A DNA stretch of 6,326 nt from positions 1 through 6,326 of the forward strand of contig JACMKY010000358.1 in NCBI GenBank assembly GCA_014379925.1, in the 5' to 3' direction. Source of the stretch: Cytophagales bacterium. Its GTDB lineage: Bacteria; Bacteroidota; Bacteroidia; Cytophagales; ES-bin-26. The notes beneath the pieces are model-generated. The model made no database searches. It saw nothing but the letters and a program-made list of their open reading frames with translations, and was not told the DNA's origin. Below are positions 6,093 to 6,326 of this stretch, one piece after another (within the stretch, counting starts at the first letter, position 1; each line of letters opens with the position of its first letter). Position numbers and translations under genes: made by a program.

Positions 6093-6188
6093 TCCAAATC
6101 AAGGACCCAGGCAAACCGGTCCCGTTGCGATTTGGCTCTGCGGTGAGGCAAAGCCGATAGCTATTTGGGCTTAGTGTTAGCAGGCGTT

Positions 6189-6326
6189 TTAACCTAACTT
6201 CTTTTTTGCATGTCTTACATCAGCTATTCTATCATTGTAGAATACGAAGTAGAGGTTGTAGTCCTGATCGTATGAGAGATTGGTTTCCTGTACACTCGAA
6301 AACTCACCCCGACCCGAAGATAAATA
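6189..6326 (-). CDS. C-terminal end of an unrecognised protein, truncated by the window edge
   Basis: Reading the minus strand from the last base, the frame is open for 45 codons to a TAA at 6191-6189. The residues look like genuine protein, with an aromatic block (YDQDYNLYFVFYNDRIADVR) followed by a lysine-rich end HAKKKLG, which is typical of a soluble protein C-terminus. No start is in view, so the gene begins beyond the window. I do not recognise the family. The segment is AT-rich compared with the peptidase gene, and the two are on the same strand but separated by the repeat region (246 nt), so they are probably not one tight operon. Chance openness over 45 codons is possible in AT-rich DNA but would more often contain a stop. 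Confidence 0.45.
   Translation of the reverse strand, partial: YLSSGRGEFSSVQETNLSYDQDYNLYFVFYNDRIADVRHAKKKLG

Noticed and set aside
6062..6095. Minus-strand TTGACA followed after 17 nt by TAGGCA upstream of the peptidase
   Set aside because: An E. coli-type promoter is not expected in Bacteroidota, the second hexamer is poor, and the sequence is a by-product of the heptad repeat.
5944..6095. Repeat region considered as a miniature transposable element or CRISPR
   Set aside because: There are inverted arms but no target-site duplication, and the right arm continues past the inverted match; no regularly spaced direct repeats with unique spacers.

Overview
The window looks like chromosomal DNA from a Bacteroidota bacterium, most plausibly a Cytophagales (Spirosoma/Larkinella-like) lineage. 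The reasons are a FecI-type ECF sigma factor followed by a Bacteroidetes-style FecR with a C-terminal DUF4974-like domain, SusC/SusD (RagA/RagB) outer-membrane uptake sequences directly downstream, and no Shine-Dalgarno-like sequences before the starts. The family-level placement is an inference from protein style, not from a marker gene.

Left part (1-2606). A plus-strand gene enters from the left edge and ends at 156. It converges on a minus-strand cluster read from 2606 down to 153: fecI-like sigma factor (2606-2016), fecR-like anti-sigma factor (1904-909), then a collapsed susC/susD pair (866-153). The last item is the most informative object here. It keeps the SusC signal peptide and STN signalling domain, then jumps at about 465-476 into the last ~100 residues of a SusD protein. 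The whole TonB-dependent barrel and most of SusD are missing. The SusD tail carries two mutually compensating frame changes, one explained by a 5-bp tandem duplication. The regulator pair therefore looks intact while its usual target transport operon is gone.

Middle (2607-3162) is an AT-rich, apparently non-coding divergent intergenic region. It is followed by a GC-rich plus-strand pair: a DUF1361 membrane protein (3163-3852) overlapping by 8 nt a diacylglycerol/undecaprenol kinase (3845-4222) with all expected catalytic residues.

Right part. A secreted M28-family zinc aminopeptidase with a PA-like insert lies on the minus strand (5943-4282), convergent with the kinase gene. Its start codon abuts a repeat made of TGCCAAC-like heptads in two inverted arms with a perfect 16-bp inverted repeat (5945-5960 / 6042-6057). 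A further minus-strand gene enters from the right edge and ends at 6189.

Functionally the window holds three unrelated modules: cell-surface signalling with a ruined uptake operon, envelope lipid metabolism, and secreted peptide hydrolysis. I see no CRISPR, tRNA, rRNA, transposase or phage genes. The undescribed element most worth attention is the in-frame STN::SusD-tail fusion sitting beside an intact sigma/anti-sigma pair.
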